A DNA stretch of 64,000 nt from Firmicutes bacterium HGW-Firmicutes-15 (GTDB taxonomy: Bacteria; Bacillota; Syntrophomonadia; Syntrophomonadales; Syntrophomonadaceae): positions 37,149-101,148 of the forward strand of contig PHAA01000009.1 of the NCBI GenBank assembly GCA_002840245.1. Reading direction: 5' to 3'. The position numbers and the translations under genes were made by a program. Shown here in pieces: positions 37,466 to 46,532 of this stretch. Numbering within the stretch: position 1 is the first letter of the stretch; each line of letters starts with the position of its first letter. Below the pieces are notes generated by a model. That model was not told where the DNA came from. It worked only from the letters and a program-made list of their open reading frames with translations, and searched no databases.

Positions 37466-38296
37466 ATGGAAGCTTTAAAACTGGCCAGCCGGGAAAAACA
37501 AAGCCCGTATACAGTAGTAGAAATAGATAGTCCACAAGGCCCGGTACGGATAGGCGAAGGTTACTGTACAGTTATCGCCGGTCCCTGTGCAGTGGAAAAT
37601 CGAGAAGAATATCTCCTGATTGCCCAGGTATTAAAGGAGATGGGGGTCCATATCTTACGGGGAGGAGCTTTTAAACCTCGAAGCTCTCCTTATTCTTTCA
37701 TGGGACTGGGAGTGGAAGGTCTAAAAATACTAGCTGAAGCCCGTGAGTTAACTGGTCTTCCTGTAGTTACTGAAGTTATGGATACTCGAGATATCGAGCT
37801 AATATCCTCTTATGCAGATATCTTACAGGTAGGCAGTCGCAATATGCAGAATTTCAGTCTATTACAGGCGGTAGGCAGGATCAATAAACCAGTTATTTTA
37901 AAAAGAGGATTATCTGCTACCATCGAAGAATGGCTTCTAGCGGCAGAATATATACTATCGGCTGGAAACCAAAAGCTTATCCTCTGTGAGCGGGGCATTC
38001 GCACCTTTGAAAGTTATACCCGCAATACCCTGGATATAGGTGCGGTGGTAGCGGTCAAGGAGCTTTCTCACCTACCAATAATCGTTGACCCCAGCCATGC
38101 TACCGGTCGCTGGAAAATGGTTAGACCTGCATCCAAAGCAGCGATGGTTGCAGGAGCAGATGGCTTAATGGTAGAGGTTCACCCCTATCCCGAAAGGGCT
38201 CTATCCGATGGAAAACAATCCTTAAACCCGGACAATTTTGCCCGTCTCTGGACAGAAGTCAAACAGCTGGCAGACATAGAGGGTAAACACTATTAA
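37466..38296 (+). CDS. aroF: 3-deoxy-7-phosphoheptulonate (DAHP) synthase, type I-beta
   Basis: First enzyme of the shikimate route, from phosphoenolpyruvate and erythrose 4-phosphate. [56 protein letters not shown] and [10 protein letters not shown] are all present. At 276 residues it is a bare catalytic barrel with only ~25 residues ahead of it. There is neither the ferredoxin-like domain nor the fused chorismate mutase that give feedback control in relatives. It lies 43 bases after trpA with AGGAGG, so precursor supply would rise and fall with the trp operon. Confidence 0.94.
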   Translation: MEALKLASREKQSPYTVVEIDSPQGPVRIGEGYCTVIAGPCAVENREEYLLIAQVLKEMGVHILRGGAFKPRSSPYSFMGLGVEGLKILAEARELTGLPVVTEVMDTRDIELISSYADILQVGSRNMQNFSLLQAVGRINKPVILKRGLSATIEEWLLAAEYILSAGNQKLILCERGIRTFESYTRNTLDIGAVVAVKELSHLPIIVDPSHATGRWKMVRPASKAAMVAGADGLMVEVHPYPERALSDGKQSLNPDNFARLWTEVKQLADIEGKHY

Positions 38297-38335
38297 TTAG
38301 GAACTCAAATGGCATACTTGCCATTAAATATGCCA

Positions 38336-38375
38336 TAAAAAAAGCATTGCTTTTGTAATCAGCAATGCTTTTTAC
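38336..38375. terminator. Bidirectional intrinsic terminator between aroF and pgsA
   Basis: AAAAAAGCATTGC ... GCAATGCTTTTT, with A and T runs on both sides, lies between the convergent ends of the trp operon and pgsA. It can serve both strands. Confidence 0.9.
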
Positions 38376-38395
38376 TGCTAAACGTGAATTAAGAA

Positions 38396-38926
38396 CTAAT
38401 AATTAATTTTATTCTTATAAAAGTACTCTATCCCTGAAACAATAGTTATAATTACAGCAATATACATGGCCCATTGCCCCAGAGCCAGTACCGCCAGTGG
38501 ATGGTATAAATTTTGTAATATGATTAGCAATACGGCTGTTACCTGGCTTATCGTCTTGAATTTGCCCATTTTACTGGCAGAAATAATGATACCCTCTTCC
38601 GCCTTAACAAGCCGGAGTCCCGTGACAGCAAATTCTCTGCCAATAATAACGATAGCAATCCAACCAGGAATTCTGCCCAGTTCCACTAGGCTAATTAGCG
38701 CGGCGGTAATTAATAACTTGTCTGCCAAGGGATCAAGAATAGCCCCCAGCCTGGTAACTTGTTTCCATTTTCGGGCCAAATAACCATCCAGGCTGTCAGT
38801 TAAGGCCGCAATCATAAAAATAACCGCCGCTAACGTACTGCCATATGGAATTCTGGTTAGCATCAAAACCACAAATACCGGAACCAAGATAATTCTTAAC
38901 ATGGTTAATTTATTCGGAATATTCAT
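38396..38926 (-). CDS. pgsA: CDP-diacylglycerol-glycerol-3-phosphate 3-phosphatidyltransferase
   Basis: Membrane enzyme of phosphatidylglycerol synthesis. The CDP-alcohol motif D-G-x2-A-R-x8-G-x3-D-x3-D is in DSLDGYLARKW through GAILDPLADK, with four to five hydrophobic spans. The frame opens five codons earlier at a TTG; the ATG at 38926 (MNIPNKLTMLR) follows GGGGAA at eight bases and is the better start, giving 176 residues and a 17-base overlap with rimO. Confidence 0.94.
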   Translation of the reverse strand: MNIPNKLTMLRIILVPVFVVLMLTRIPYGSTLAAVIFMIAALTDSLDGYLARKWKQVTRLGAILDPLADKLLITAALISLVELGRIPGWIAIVIIGREFAVTGLRLVKAEEGIIISASKMGKFKTISQVTAVLLIILQNLYHPLAVLALGQWAMYIAVIITIVSGIEYFYKNKINY

Positions 38927-40244
38927 CAGCAGGTTCCCCAATCATATCGTAGTTGCGTATTCCTTTAAGACGAACGTTAATAAAGTTTCCTTTTACCAAT
39001 TTCGCTCCACTTTTAACCATAGTTATCCCATCAACCCCCGGAGCTTGAAAATAACCACGGCCTATAAATAGATTTTGGGACAATTGAGAAGATATTAATA
39101 TCTTCTCATTTTTATTTAAGCGCGTCATGTTTTTTTTACGAGTAATTGTTTTTTGCAATCGCATGATGGCATCCCGCCGCTCCAGTTTAATTTCCTCAGA
39201 CACCTGTTCTGGCATAGTAAAGGCAGCCGTTCCTTCTTCAGGAGCAAAAACAAAAGCCCCCAACCAATCAAACTCCGTTTCCTTCACAAAATCATACAGG
39301 GACTTAAAATCATCTTCACTCTCACCAGGGAATCCTAGCATTACTGTGGTTCTTAAAACCAGCTTATCCACCTGTTTATGTAGATTACGCATCAACGAAT
39401 TAAGCTGATCCGCATCATGTTTTCTATTCATATTTTTCAAAACCCTGTTCGACGCGTGCTGCACCGGTATGTCCAGGTAAGGCAAAACCTTATCCTCACC
39501 AGCAATGGTATCAATAAGTTGCTGGTCAATATGGGCAGGATGAAGATACATCAAACGAATCCATTCTAATCCATCAATGGCAACTAGTTCCTTGAGAAGA
39601 CGGGTTAAATCACCTTTACCCACCAAATCCGCACCATACATAGCTGTATCCTGTCCTAAAACTACTAGCTCTCTTACCCCCCGGGCAACTAATTCCTGCG
39701 CTTCCATTACAATCTCGTCCCGGGGTCGTGAACGCAAGTTTCCTCTTATCAAAGGGATGGCACAGTAGCTGCATCGATTATTGCAGCCTTCGGTGATTTT
39801 TAGATAGGCTGAACCTGCTGGAGTAGTAAGTATCCTCGGCCCTTTTTCCATAAATACCTGAGGGGGTTCACCAATAAGTATTACTCGTTCACCTTCTCGA
39901 ACTCGAAGAATAACCTTATCTATCTCAGTAAAAAATGAGATTCCTACAACCCCATCTAATTCTGGCATCTCATCAAGTAGTTCCTGACCGTTTCTCTGAG
40001 CTAAGCATCCCGTTGCCAACAAAAATTGCAACCGGCCTCTTTCTTTCATTTTTCCAGTTTCAATAATGGTATTAATCGCTTCTTCCTTGGCATCGTTTAT
40101 AAACCCGCAGGTATTAATTATTATAATATCGGCCTTCTCCAGCCCATCGACAATTTTGTAACCAGCCTTTTTCATAATCGCAATCATTATTTCTGTATCA
40201 ACCTGGTTTTTAGGGCAACCTAAACTAATAAACCCAACTTTCAC
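38910..40244 (-). CDS. rimO: Ribosomal protein S12 methylthiotransferase RimO
   Basis: Radical-SAM enzyme that adds a methylthio group to an aspartate of ribosomal protein S12. N-terminal UPF0004 domain with cysteines in LGCPKN and INTCGF, radical-SAM motif EGCNNRCSYCAIP near residue 155, and a C-terminal TRAM domain. 444 residues. MiaB is the close relative; the LGCPKNQVDTE start and TRAM type favour RimO. GTG start at 40244 after AGAGGT. Confidence 0.95.
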   Translation of the reverse strand: MKVGFISLGCPKNQVDTEIMIAIMKKAGYKIVDGLEKADIIIINTCGFINDAKEEAINTIIETGKMKERGRLQFLLATGCLAQRNGQELLDEMPELDGVVGISFFTEIDKVILRVREGERVILIGEPPQVFMEKGPRILTTPAGSAYLKITEGCNNRCSYCAIPLIRGNLRSRPRDEIVMEAQELVARGVRELVVLGQDTAMYGADLVGKGDLTRLLKELVAIDGLEWIRLMYLHPAHIDQQLIDTIAGEDKVLPYLDIPVQHASNRVLKNMNRKHDADQLNSLMRNLHKQVDKLVLRTTVMLGFPGESEDDFKSLYDFVKETEFDWLGAFVFAPEEGTAAFTMPEQVSEEIKLERRDAIMRLQKTITRKKNMTRLNKNEKILISSQLSQNLFIGRGYFQAPGVDGITMVKSGAKLVKGNFINVRLKGIRNYDMIGEPADEYSE

Positions 40245-40253
40245 CTGTTACCT

Positions 40254-40991
40254 CTATTCCTTACCTATACTACTAAGGTCATATTTTTTCTCCACTACTT
40301 GCCCCACCTCTCCCAGAGGAGGAAGTTTCTTTTGGTTTAAACTCAGATCTATTCCCCCGGCGTTACCCACATTGATAACTATCGATTGTCTACCCTCAAA
40401 TGACTGCTTTTCTCCGACAGCCATAATAGCCGAATACTGCTGATTCCCATCAACCTGAACCTGAAGCCAGCACCTCTCTCTGGCCTCAACATCCAAAATC
40501 AGCTTATCAGTCATTGGTGGTTTTTCAATATCCTTCGGTTGCTCAATTACAGGGTCATTAACAGCTGGCGGCCTGGTTACGCTCCAATCAGATATATAAG
40601 TGACCAGATAATCCCCCGCCCAAATTACAATAATCAGGAATAGAGCCCCAGCTATAATATTCCTAATAGGAAGGTTAGAAACCGGAAACTTAATTTCCCT
40701 GGATGGCTTCTCTGTACTTAGAATGATTTCATCTGAATGCTGATCACCACTGTAGGCCAGGCTCTGAAATTCACGAACCAGAGCCTCCGGATCCATCTTT
40801 AAAAACCAGGCATATCGCCTGACAAAGCCTGTAGCATAAACCCGAGGAGGAAGTTTTGCAAAATCCTCTTCCTCCAAGGCGTTGAGATACAGGGTTCTAA
40901 TCTTAGTTTCTTCAGCTACCGCTTCCAAATCAAAACCCTGTCTTTCCCTTTCTGCTTTTATTCTTGCTCCAAAGCCGCTTATGTCAATCAC
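40254..40991 (-). CDS. rodZ: RodZ-like cytoskeletal/regulatory membrane protein
   Basis: Helix-turn-helix domain of the HTH_25 type at ~4-75 (GARIKAERERQGFDLEAVAEE, FVRRYAWFLKMDP), a charged linker, one transmembrane helix (~112-130, IIAGALFLIIVIWAGDYL) and an extracellular DUF4115 beta domain. This is the RodZ layout; in rod-shaped cells it links MreB to the wall machinery. 245 residues. Lies 9 bases ahead of rimO and upstream of pgsA, an order seen in many Firmicutes (ymfM-pgsA). Confidence 0.88.
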   Translation of the reverse strand: MIDISGFGARIKAERERQGFDLEAVAEETKIRTLYLNALEEEDFAKLPPRVYATGFVRRYAWFLKMDPEALVREFQSLAYSGDQHSDEIILSTEKPSREIKFPVSNLPIRNIIAGALFLIIVIWAGDYLVTYISDWSVTRPPAVNDPVIEQPKDIEKPPMTDKLILDVEARERCWLQVQVDGNQQYSAIMAVGEKQSFEGRQSIVINVGNAGGIDLSLNQKKLPPLGEVGQVVEKKYDLSSIGKE

Positions 40992-41015
40992 CCCTAAATT
41001 GGCATTAAAATCTAC

Positions 41016-41981
41016 TTAATGTTTTTCCCCACCCGCATTGGCCGTACCGCTAGCAATCCTTATAGCTTGTCTAATTGGATAACCCACCGATAATCCGTAT
41101 ACTAGCCCGGCCAGAAAATAATGCATCCCAGTTTGGCTGTTAAAACTCTGATTGGGGGGTAAAGGGAAATCGCTTACTCCTTGATTGTTTATCAACACTG
41201 CACTATTACTTCCATCAGTAATTATACAATTTTGCGTACCATCTTCAACTAGTTTTCTTCCTTTTTGTAAATATAAATCATATTTTTGAAAATCATTAAC
41301 TCCTAAAGCTAAGAGATCACATCTGCCTAAAAATGCAGGAATCTCACCATCCACAAACCAGCACCCGCACAAGCAGGGAGATTGATCCTCCCGACTCGGT
41401 AATTTCCTAACTATGGCCTCTTGAAATTCAGGCTCAACTACTAGCCAATCACAATTAGATGCCACCCACTCACGAGCTTCAATGGCCTGCTGAAAATCTT
41501 TCGCACTATAGCCTTCCACCAGACACAGACCCTTATCAGAAACAATCTTCCTGCAAGTTCTTTTCTCGGGATGACGATAAATATTGGCGATATCAACTTC
41601 CTTGGCTTTCAAATCATTTACTATGTTACTTCCCAATACGTCGTTTCCTATTACGGTGATTAGTTTAGCCTTTACTCCATAGCCTGCCAGCGCTTTGCTA
41701 ACTTCCGCAGCAAATCCGCTGTATTTCATATCAATTAACGTATTATCCAGCTCTCCATGAACACTTACTTCAAGAAATACCTGGCCTACGATTACAACCG
41801 AAACCTTTTTGTTAAACACATACCCCTTGCCCAGAATAATGCCTTTTTTCATTAGATTGGAAATATGCACCGCAATAGACGACCGGCTTATACCAAAATG
41901 CAAGGCCAGTTCGTCCTGAGAAATTAGAGGTTCTTTTCTAAGAAACTCCACTATTTCATTCTCTCGCGAGGTAAGCTTCAT
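41016..41981 (-). CDS. Winged-helix regulator fused to a degenerate PfkB-family kinase domain
   Basis: Residues 1-55 are an HTH (SRENEIVEFLRKEPLISQDELA, SRSSIAVHISNLMKKGII). Residues ~57-321 have the ribokinase fold (VVIVGQVFLEVSVHGEL, VIGNDVLGSNIV). The catalytic GAGD region, normally near the C-terminus before an AGF block, reads TGMHYFLAGLVYG, so the catalytic aspartate is missing. Some relatives with this fusion are pseudouridine or sugar kinases. Here a ligand-sensing regulator without kinase activity is more likely. Ribosome site GGAGGGAAGG precedes the ATG at 41981. Confidence 0.85.
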   Translation of the reverse strand: MKLTSRENEIVEFLRKEPLISQDELALHFGISRSSIAVHISNLMKKGIILGKGYVFNKKVSVVIVGQVFLEVSVHGELDNTLIDMKYSGFAAEVSKALAGYGVKAKLITVIGNDVLGSNIVNDLKAKEVDIANIYRHPEKRTCRKIVSDKGLCLVEGYSAKDFQQAIEAREWVASNCDWLVVEPEFQEAIVRKLPSREDQSPCLCGCWFVDGEIPAFLGRCDLLALGVNDFQKYDLYLQKGRKLVEDGTQNCIITDGSNSAVLINNQGVSDFPLPPNQSFNSQTGMHYFLAGLVYGLSVGYPIRQAIRIASGTANAGGEKH

Positions 41982-42022
41982 GCCTTCCCTCCCTATTGAC
42001 TAATTGAGGTACTTAGTTCATA

Positions 42023-44251
42023 CTAGCACAGTTTGTTATTTGCGTATAGTTTTTCCAACTGTTCTTCATCTATTAATATTTCGCGTTTTTTATTTGCATC
42101 AGACTCGGAAACAATTCCCCGCTCCTCCATCAAATCCATCAGCCGCGCAGCCCGAGAATACCCTACGCGCAGTTTACGCTGCAAAAAAGACACTGAGGCT
42201 TTTTTGTTTTGCACCAATACCTTTACCGCATCCCAGAACATCTCATCCTCATAGTCCAAATCCATCTTTTCCAGAGACGATTCCAATCCTTGGAGTTGAT
42301 CCACATTATCGCCTGTAGATACTTGTTCCTTTATATAATTTACCGTAGTTTCTATATCATGGTCTGATACGAAAGCTCCCTGCACCCGATAAGGCTTAAC
42401 TGCTCCCACAGGCGAAAACAGCATATCGCCTTTGCCCAGCAATTTTTCGGCTCCCCCGATGTCTAAAATAGTTCTGGAATCAGTCTGGGATGATACTGCA
42501 AAGGCAATTCGTGAAGGTATATTGGCCTTTATAATTCCTGTTACCACATCAACCGAAGGTCTCTGCGTAGCTACAATCAAGTGTATCCCAGCCGCTCTGG
42601 CCATCTGAGCCAACCTACATATTGAATCTTCGACTTCTACCGGTGCAACCATCATTAGATCAGCCAATTCATCGATAACTATAACAATAAAAGGCAGGGC
42701 AGGCGAAGCTTGATTATACCTATATATATCCCGTACGCCCTTGTCAGCAAACATCTTGTACCGCTTTTCCATCTCTGTGGTCATCCACCGCAAGACCACG
42801 GATGCCTTCTTGGCGTCCGTCACCACCGGTGTCATAAGGTGGGGTATACCATTATATATAGTTAACTCAACCATTTTGGGATCAATAAAAACCAGTTTCA
42901 ACTCGTCAGGGGTAGCGTTATACAAAAGACTCATGATAATGCTGTTCAAACAAACACTTTTTCCAGACCCAGTAGAACCAGCAATTAATAGATGAGGCAT
43001 ATCGCTAAGTTTGGCTACCACAGCATTTCCGCTTATATCTTCCCCCAAGGCAAATGCCAACGGGCTGTTCAATTTCTTAAAAGTAGTGGAAGTGAGAAGG
43101 CTGCGAAGTCCCACGGCACTAACTTTGGAACTGGGAACTTCTATGCCAATAGCTGACTTGCCAGGAATAGGCGCCTCGATACGAATCCCTTTCGCAGCCA
43201 GGTTCAGCTGCAAATCATCGGTAAGGCCAATAATCTTACTTACCTTAACACCCGGAGCAGGCGTCAGTTCATAACGAATAACGGCTGGGCCACAACTAAC
43301 CTGATTAACTTTTACGCTGACCCCAAAGCTGGCAAAGGTGTCTTCCAGAACCGCTATACTATCTTTGATATTCTTTTTATCTATTGTCCTATCACTTTCC
43401 ACAATACTTAACATCTCAAAAGAAGGCTTAACATAGTGGTTCATTTCATCCCTGGCCCGATAAACCAGCTCCAATTGGCTATTAGTTTTTGTTTTCTCAG
43501 GCTTTAATACCTTAATCACAGGCTCATTCGCCTGTCCTCTGGCTGTGATTAACTCATCATTTTCCGGTGATAATTCAGTCGGATGAATAATAACAGCTTC
43601 CTCTTTAACGCTGGAAGGAACAACCGGCTCTTCATCATAATACATTAATTCATTTAGCCTTGTCCCAATTTTTGTGGCATTATTCCATAGCACAGCAGCC
43701 ATTTCAGATAAAGATTTTTCTAAAATCATTATCAATGATAATAAAACACATAGTATTAGGAATATAGAAGTACCAACTTTACCCAACAGTCGGATAAGGA
43801 CATAAGCTAGACCACCGCCGACATAGCCGCCACCCAATCCCTTAAGAGCAGCATCCCAGGCATTTAAACCCAGAGGAATACGATAGACACTAACATAGGC
43901 CAGCACGGTTAAGACCAATAAAGTCAGTCCCCACATCCGCGCCGACCACCATTTCCTATACACTCCAATATGAATAGACCAAAAAAGCAGATAAAAAGGA
44001 GCTATCATAGCAACAGTGCCGAATAAACTTTCCAGTCCCATGCTTAGATAAGTACCTATAATGCCAATAAACTTCGAATCATCAGGTATTCCCTGAAAGT
44101 TTTTTATGCTTACCAGGAGAAACACTGCCACCATAAAAACGATCACCGATATTATCTCTGTTTTAATAATACTCCCAGTCGTTATTTCAGTAGCAGACCC
44201 GGCAACTGCAGCAGGTTTCACTTTCAAACGGGTTTCCTTTTTTTTTGCCAT
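42023..44251 (-). CDS. ftsK: DNA translocase FtsK/SpoIIIE
   Basis: Pumps chromosomal DNA through the division or sporulation septum. Four transmembrane segments in the first ~180 residues, a short linker, then the alpha-beta motor with Walker A GSTGSGKSVCL (~430), Walker B IVIDELADLMM and ATQRPSVDVVTGIIKAN. At the end is a gamma winged helix that reads KOPS/SRS sequences (KKASVSFLQRKLRVGYSRAARLMDLMEE). 742 residues. Both the division and sporulation versions look alike at this length. AAGGTGAT precedes the ATG. Confidence 0.96.
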   Translation of the reverse strand: MAKKKETRLKVKPAAVAGSATEITTGSIIKTEIISVIVFMVAVFLLVSIKNFQGIPDDSKFIGIIGTYLSMGLESLFGTVAMIAPFYLLFWSIHIGVYRKWWSARMWGLTLLVLTVLAYVSVYRIPLGLNAWDAALKGLGGGYVGGGLAYVLIRLLGKVGTSIFLILCVLLSLIMILEKSLSEMAAVLWNNATKIGTRLNELMYYDEEPVVPSSVKEEAVIIHPTELSPENDELITARGQANEPVIKVLKPEKTKTNSQLELVYRARDEMNHYVKPSFEMLSIVESDRTIDKKNIKDSIAVLEDTFASFGVSVKVNQVSCGPAVIRYELTPAPGVKVSKIIGLTDDLQLNLAAKGIRIEAPIPGKSAIGIEVPSSKVSAVGLRSLLTSTTFKKLNSPLAFALGEDISGNAVVAKLSDMPHLLIAGSTGSGKSVCLNSIIMSLLYNATPDELKLVFIDPKMVELTIYNGIPHLMTPVVTDAKKASVVLRWMTTEMEKRYKMFADKGVRDIYRYNQASPALPFIVIVIDELADLMMVAPVEVEDSICRLAQMARAAGIHLIVATQRPSVDVVTGIIKANIPSRIAFAVSSQTDSRTILDIGGAEKLLGKGDMLFSPVGAVKPYRVQGAFVSDHDIETTVNYIKEQVSTGDNVDQLQGLESSLEKMDLDYEDEMFWDAVKVLVQNKKASVSFLQRKLRVGYSRAARLMDLMEERGIVSESDANKKREILIDEEQLEKLYANNKLC

Positions 44252-44291
44252 ATTATTTAATCACCTTTTAAATCCTCATTATATCAACTAC

Positions 44292-44314
44292 AAAAAACAG
44301 GTATTGGCAATACC
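44292..44314 (-). terminator. Intrinsic terminator after uppP
   Basis: GGTATT / AATACC stem with a 3-base loop, then TGTTTTTTG on the minus strand, between the uppP stop (44336) and the ftsK start. Confidence 0.75.
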
Positions 44315-44335
44315 AGCCCTGTAGCACCCACTGGA

Positions 44336-45133
44336 CTAAAAATAGAAATATGCCCCAATAGCAGCCGCTCCAACGATCCAACAATAGTAGGAGAAAATTG
44401 ACAAGCGACCATTACTAACTAATTTCAGAACAATTTTAATAGCGAAAAATCCAAATAATGCGGCTGTTAACGGTCCCACAATATAAGGAATTATGCTAAT
44501 TCCTGCAAATTCGCTGGGTGAGAAATCCTTCAATTGTACCAGACCCGCACCTAGGATGACTGGAATGGAAACCAGAAAGGAGTAACGAGCGGCAAAATTT
44601 CGATCCAGACCGGCCAGCAAACCACCCGCTATGGTAGAGCCGGAACGTGATATTCCTGGCACAATAGCAATTCCCTGCAACAAACCAATAAACAAAACAT
44701 CCAGATAACTGGTCTCTCGTATTTCTTTCATGTTCAGCGATTTTTCAGCAACAAGTTCCGACCCCTTTAGAACCAAACCGGTAATAAGTAAGCCTATACC
44801 AACCACCAGCAATGACTCAAAAGCCTTTTCAAACAGAGGTTGTAGAAAAAAACCCATTAAACCAGCCGGAATGCATCCCACAATAATCAGGTAAGTCAAT
44901 TTAGAAAAAGGTTTCTTTATAATTGAAAATATGTCTTTCCAAAAAGCTACAAATACCGCTAATAACGTACCGATATGAAGCAGAACGTCAAAGGCTAGTG
45001 CCCCTTCCTGCACCCCAAAAAGATGCTGAAAAATCACCAAATGCCCGGTACTGCTAACCGGCAGAAATTCAGTCAAGCCTTGCACCATACCCAGAACCAA
45101 TGCATGTAAAATTGTCAAACTTATAACCCCCAT
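44336..45133 (-). CDS. uppP: Undecaprenyl-diphosphatase (BacA/UppP)
   Basis: Membrane enzyme that recycles the lipid carrier of cell-wall synthesis; overproduction gives bacitracin resistance. Signature motifs [15 protein letters not shown] and [10 protein letters not shown], with about eight hydrophobic helices. 265 residues. The minus-strand sequence just upstream (45135-45160) contains TATAAT within an AT-rich palindrome and may be its promoter region. Confidence 0.97.
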   Translation of the reverse strand: MGVISLTILHALVLGMVQGLTEFLPVSSTGHLVIFQHLFGVQEGALAFDVLLHIGTLLAVFVAFWKDIFSIIKKPFSKLTYLIIVGCIPAGLMGFFLQPLFEKAFESLLVVGIGLLITGLVLKGSELVAEKSLNMKEIRETSYLDVLFIGLLQGIAIVPGISRSGSTIAGGLLAGLDRNFAARYSFLVSIPVILGAGLVQLKDFSPSEFAGISIIPYIVGPLTAALFGFFAIKIVLKLVSNGRLSIFSYYCWIVGAAAIGAYFYF

Positions 45134-45201
45134 TAAAAAATGCTTTTATAATTATAGCATAGCTCAATTTAAAAAATTACTATAAAAAGGCATTCTTATG
45201 C

Positions 45202-45885
45202 TCACAAGTCATAAACAAAATGCTGCAATATTCTCGGTTCATCATTAGCAGGTGAGTTTACCAAGCTAGAAACCGGGTATGCTTCTAGATCATCAACCGG
45301 CTTAATTATGCCCAAGAAGGTACTGGCTTCGGCAGGAGTCATTTTTTTTGTTTCTCTTAACCAATACTTTTCGTCTTCTCTTCTAATAATAAGGGGCATC
45401 CTATTATGAATAGAACGTATAGATTCGGCCGGTTCAGTTGTCAAAATCGTAAAAGTCCATAAAGCTTGGCCCTTTTCATCATTCCATATATCCCACAAAC
45501 CTGCAAACCCGAATATCTCCCTGGATTTCATTACAATGCGCAGAGGCTGCTTGGTCTTTCCGAAACGCATCCACTCATAGTAGCCATCGGCCGGTATAAG
45601 GCAGCGCCTTCTCTGAAACGAATCTCTAAAGGCGGGTTTTTCGGCTATCGTTTCCATACGGGCGTTAATGAGCTTGTTTCCAATTGAACCGTCTTTAGAC
45701 CAATGAGGGATCATTCCCCACTTCATCATTTTCAGGCAATTTTGCCCCTGATCGTCTACCACCACAGGCATTATTTGGCTCGGGGCTACATTATAGCGAG
45801 GCCTGTAATCTGGAACAATAATGGGGCAGCCAAATCTCTCTGATAGTTCGTCTTGGTCAACTGTAAGGGTAAAACGCCCACACAA
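45202..45885 (-). CDS. SOS response-associated peptidase (SRAP/YedK/HMCES)
   Basis: Covalently traps abasic sites in single-stranded DNA through Cys2. Cys2 follows the initiator (MCGRFTL), with RPRYNVAPSQ, the Glu in PADGYYEW and HNRMPLII near the end completing the active site. 227 residues. The start is a TTG at 45885 preceded by AGGAGGG, so Cys2 is exposed after Met removal. I see no LexA box upstream. Confidence 0.95.
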   Translation of the reverse strand: MCGRFTLTVDQDELSERFGCPIIVPDYRPRYNVAPSQIMPVVVDDQGQNCLKMMKWGMIPHWSKDGSIGNKLINARMETIAEKPAFRDSFQRRRCLIPADGYYEWMRFGKTKQPLRIVMKSREIFGFAGLWDIWNDEKGQALWTFTILTTEPAESIRSIHNRMPLIIRREDEKYWLRETKKMTPAEASTFLGIIKPVDDLEAYPVSSLVNSPANDEPRILQHFVYDL

Positions 45886-46039
45886 ACTCGATCCCTCCTG
45901 TCTATGTAATGTGATAGTAAATGCACCAAATAAATACTTCTGTTAATCATGGGCAATCTAAAATAATAAGCTTATTTAATATTGATTGAAGAGGTTAAAG
46001 AATTATGTTGACAAATATATTTACCTATAGTCCAGTATA

Positions 46040-46501
46040 ATGGGCAACTATAATGCACTGCAAGCAACTCTTTGGAGTATAGCTATTCCAGGATTTGGTC
46101 AACTAATTAATAAAAAATACCTTAAAGGACTCACTTTAATAGGTCTGGAACTATTAATAAATATGCATTCCGGCTTAAATACAATTATTATATATAGCTT
46201 TCAAGGCAAAATCATGGAAGCAACTAATTCAACTAATTACCAGTGGTTGATGTTTTATCCCTGCATATATTTGTTCGCAATTTGGGATGCCTGCTACGAT
46301 GCAGGGGGAAATGAAATACCCTTATTATTTCTGCCCTTTACAATATCAGCCTATGCTGGAACAATTGGGGTCATCTATTCCAATACATTTACAATCAAGA
46401 ACATTTTTCTTGGACCATTATGGTTGATGTTGTGTTTTTCGTTAATTGGGTTAGGGCTGGGCTTTATTATCAGATTTGTGGTGCTTAGATATTCGAAATA
46501 G
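46040..46501 (+). CDS. Hypothetical membrane protein (153 aa)
   Basis: Four or five hydrophobic spans; the N-terminus has the pattern IPGFGQLINKKYLKGLTLI, similar to small Firmicute membrane proteins of the TM2/DUF5683 type, but I cannot name it. No Shine-Dalgarno site precedes the ATG at 46040; a TTGACA and a TATAAT lie upstream but 22 bases apart. It converges on dnaE2 with only ~30 bases between them. Existence is supported mainly by its hydrophobic periodicity. Confidence 0.6.
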   Translation: MGNYNALQATLWSIAIPGFGQLINKKYLKGLTLIGLELLINMHSGLNTIIIYSFQGKIMEATNSTNYQWLMFYPCIYLFAIWDACYDAGGNEIPLLFLPFTISAYAGTIGVIYSNTFTIKNIFLGPLWLMLCFSLIGLGLGFIIRFVVLRYSK

Positions 46502-46532
46502 TCTATTACTTATACTGAGCATCATTAACATA

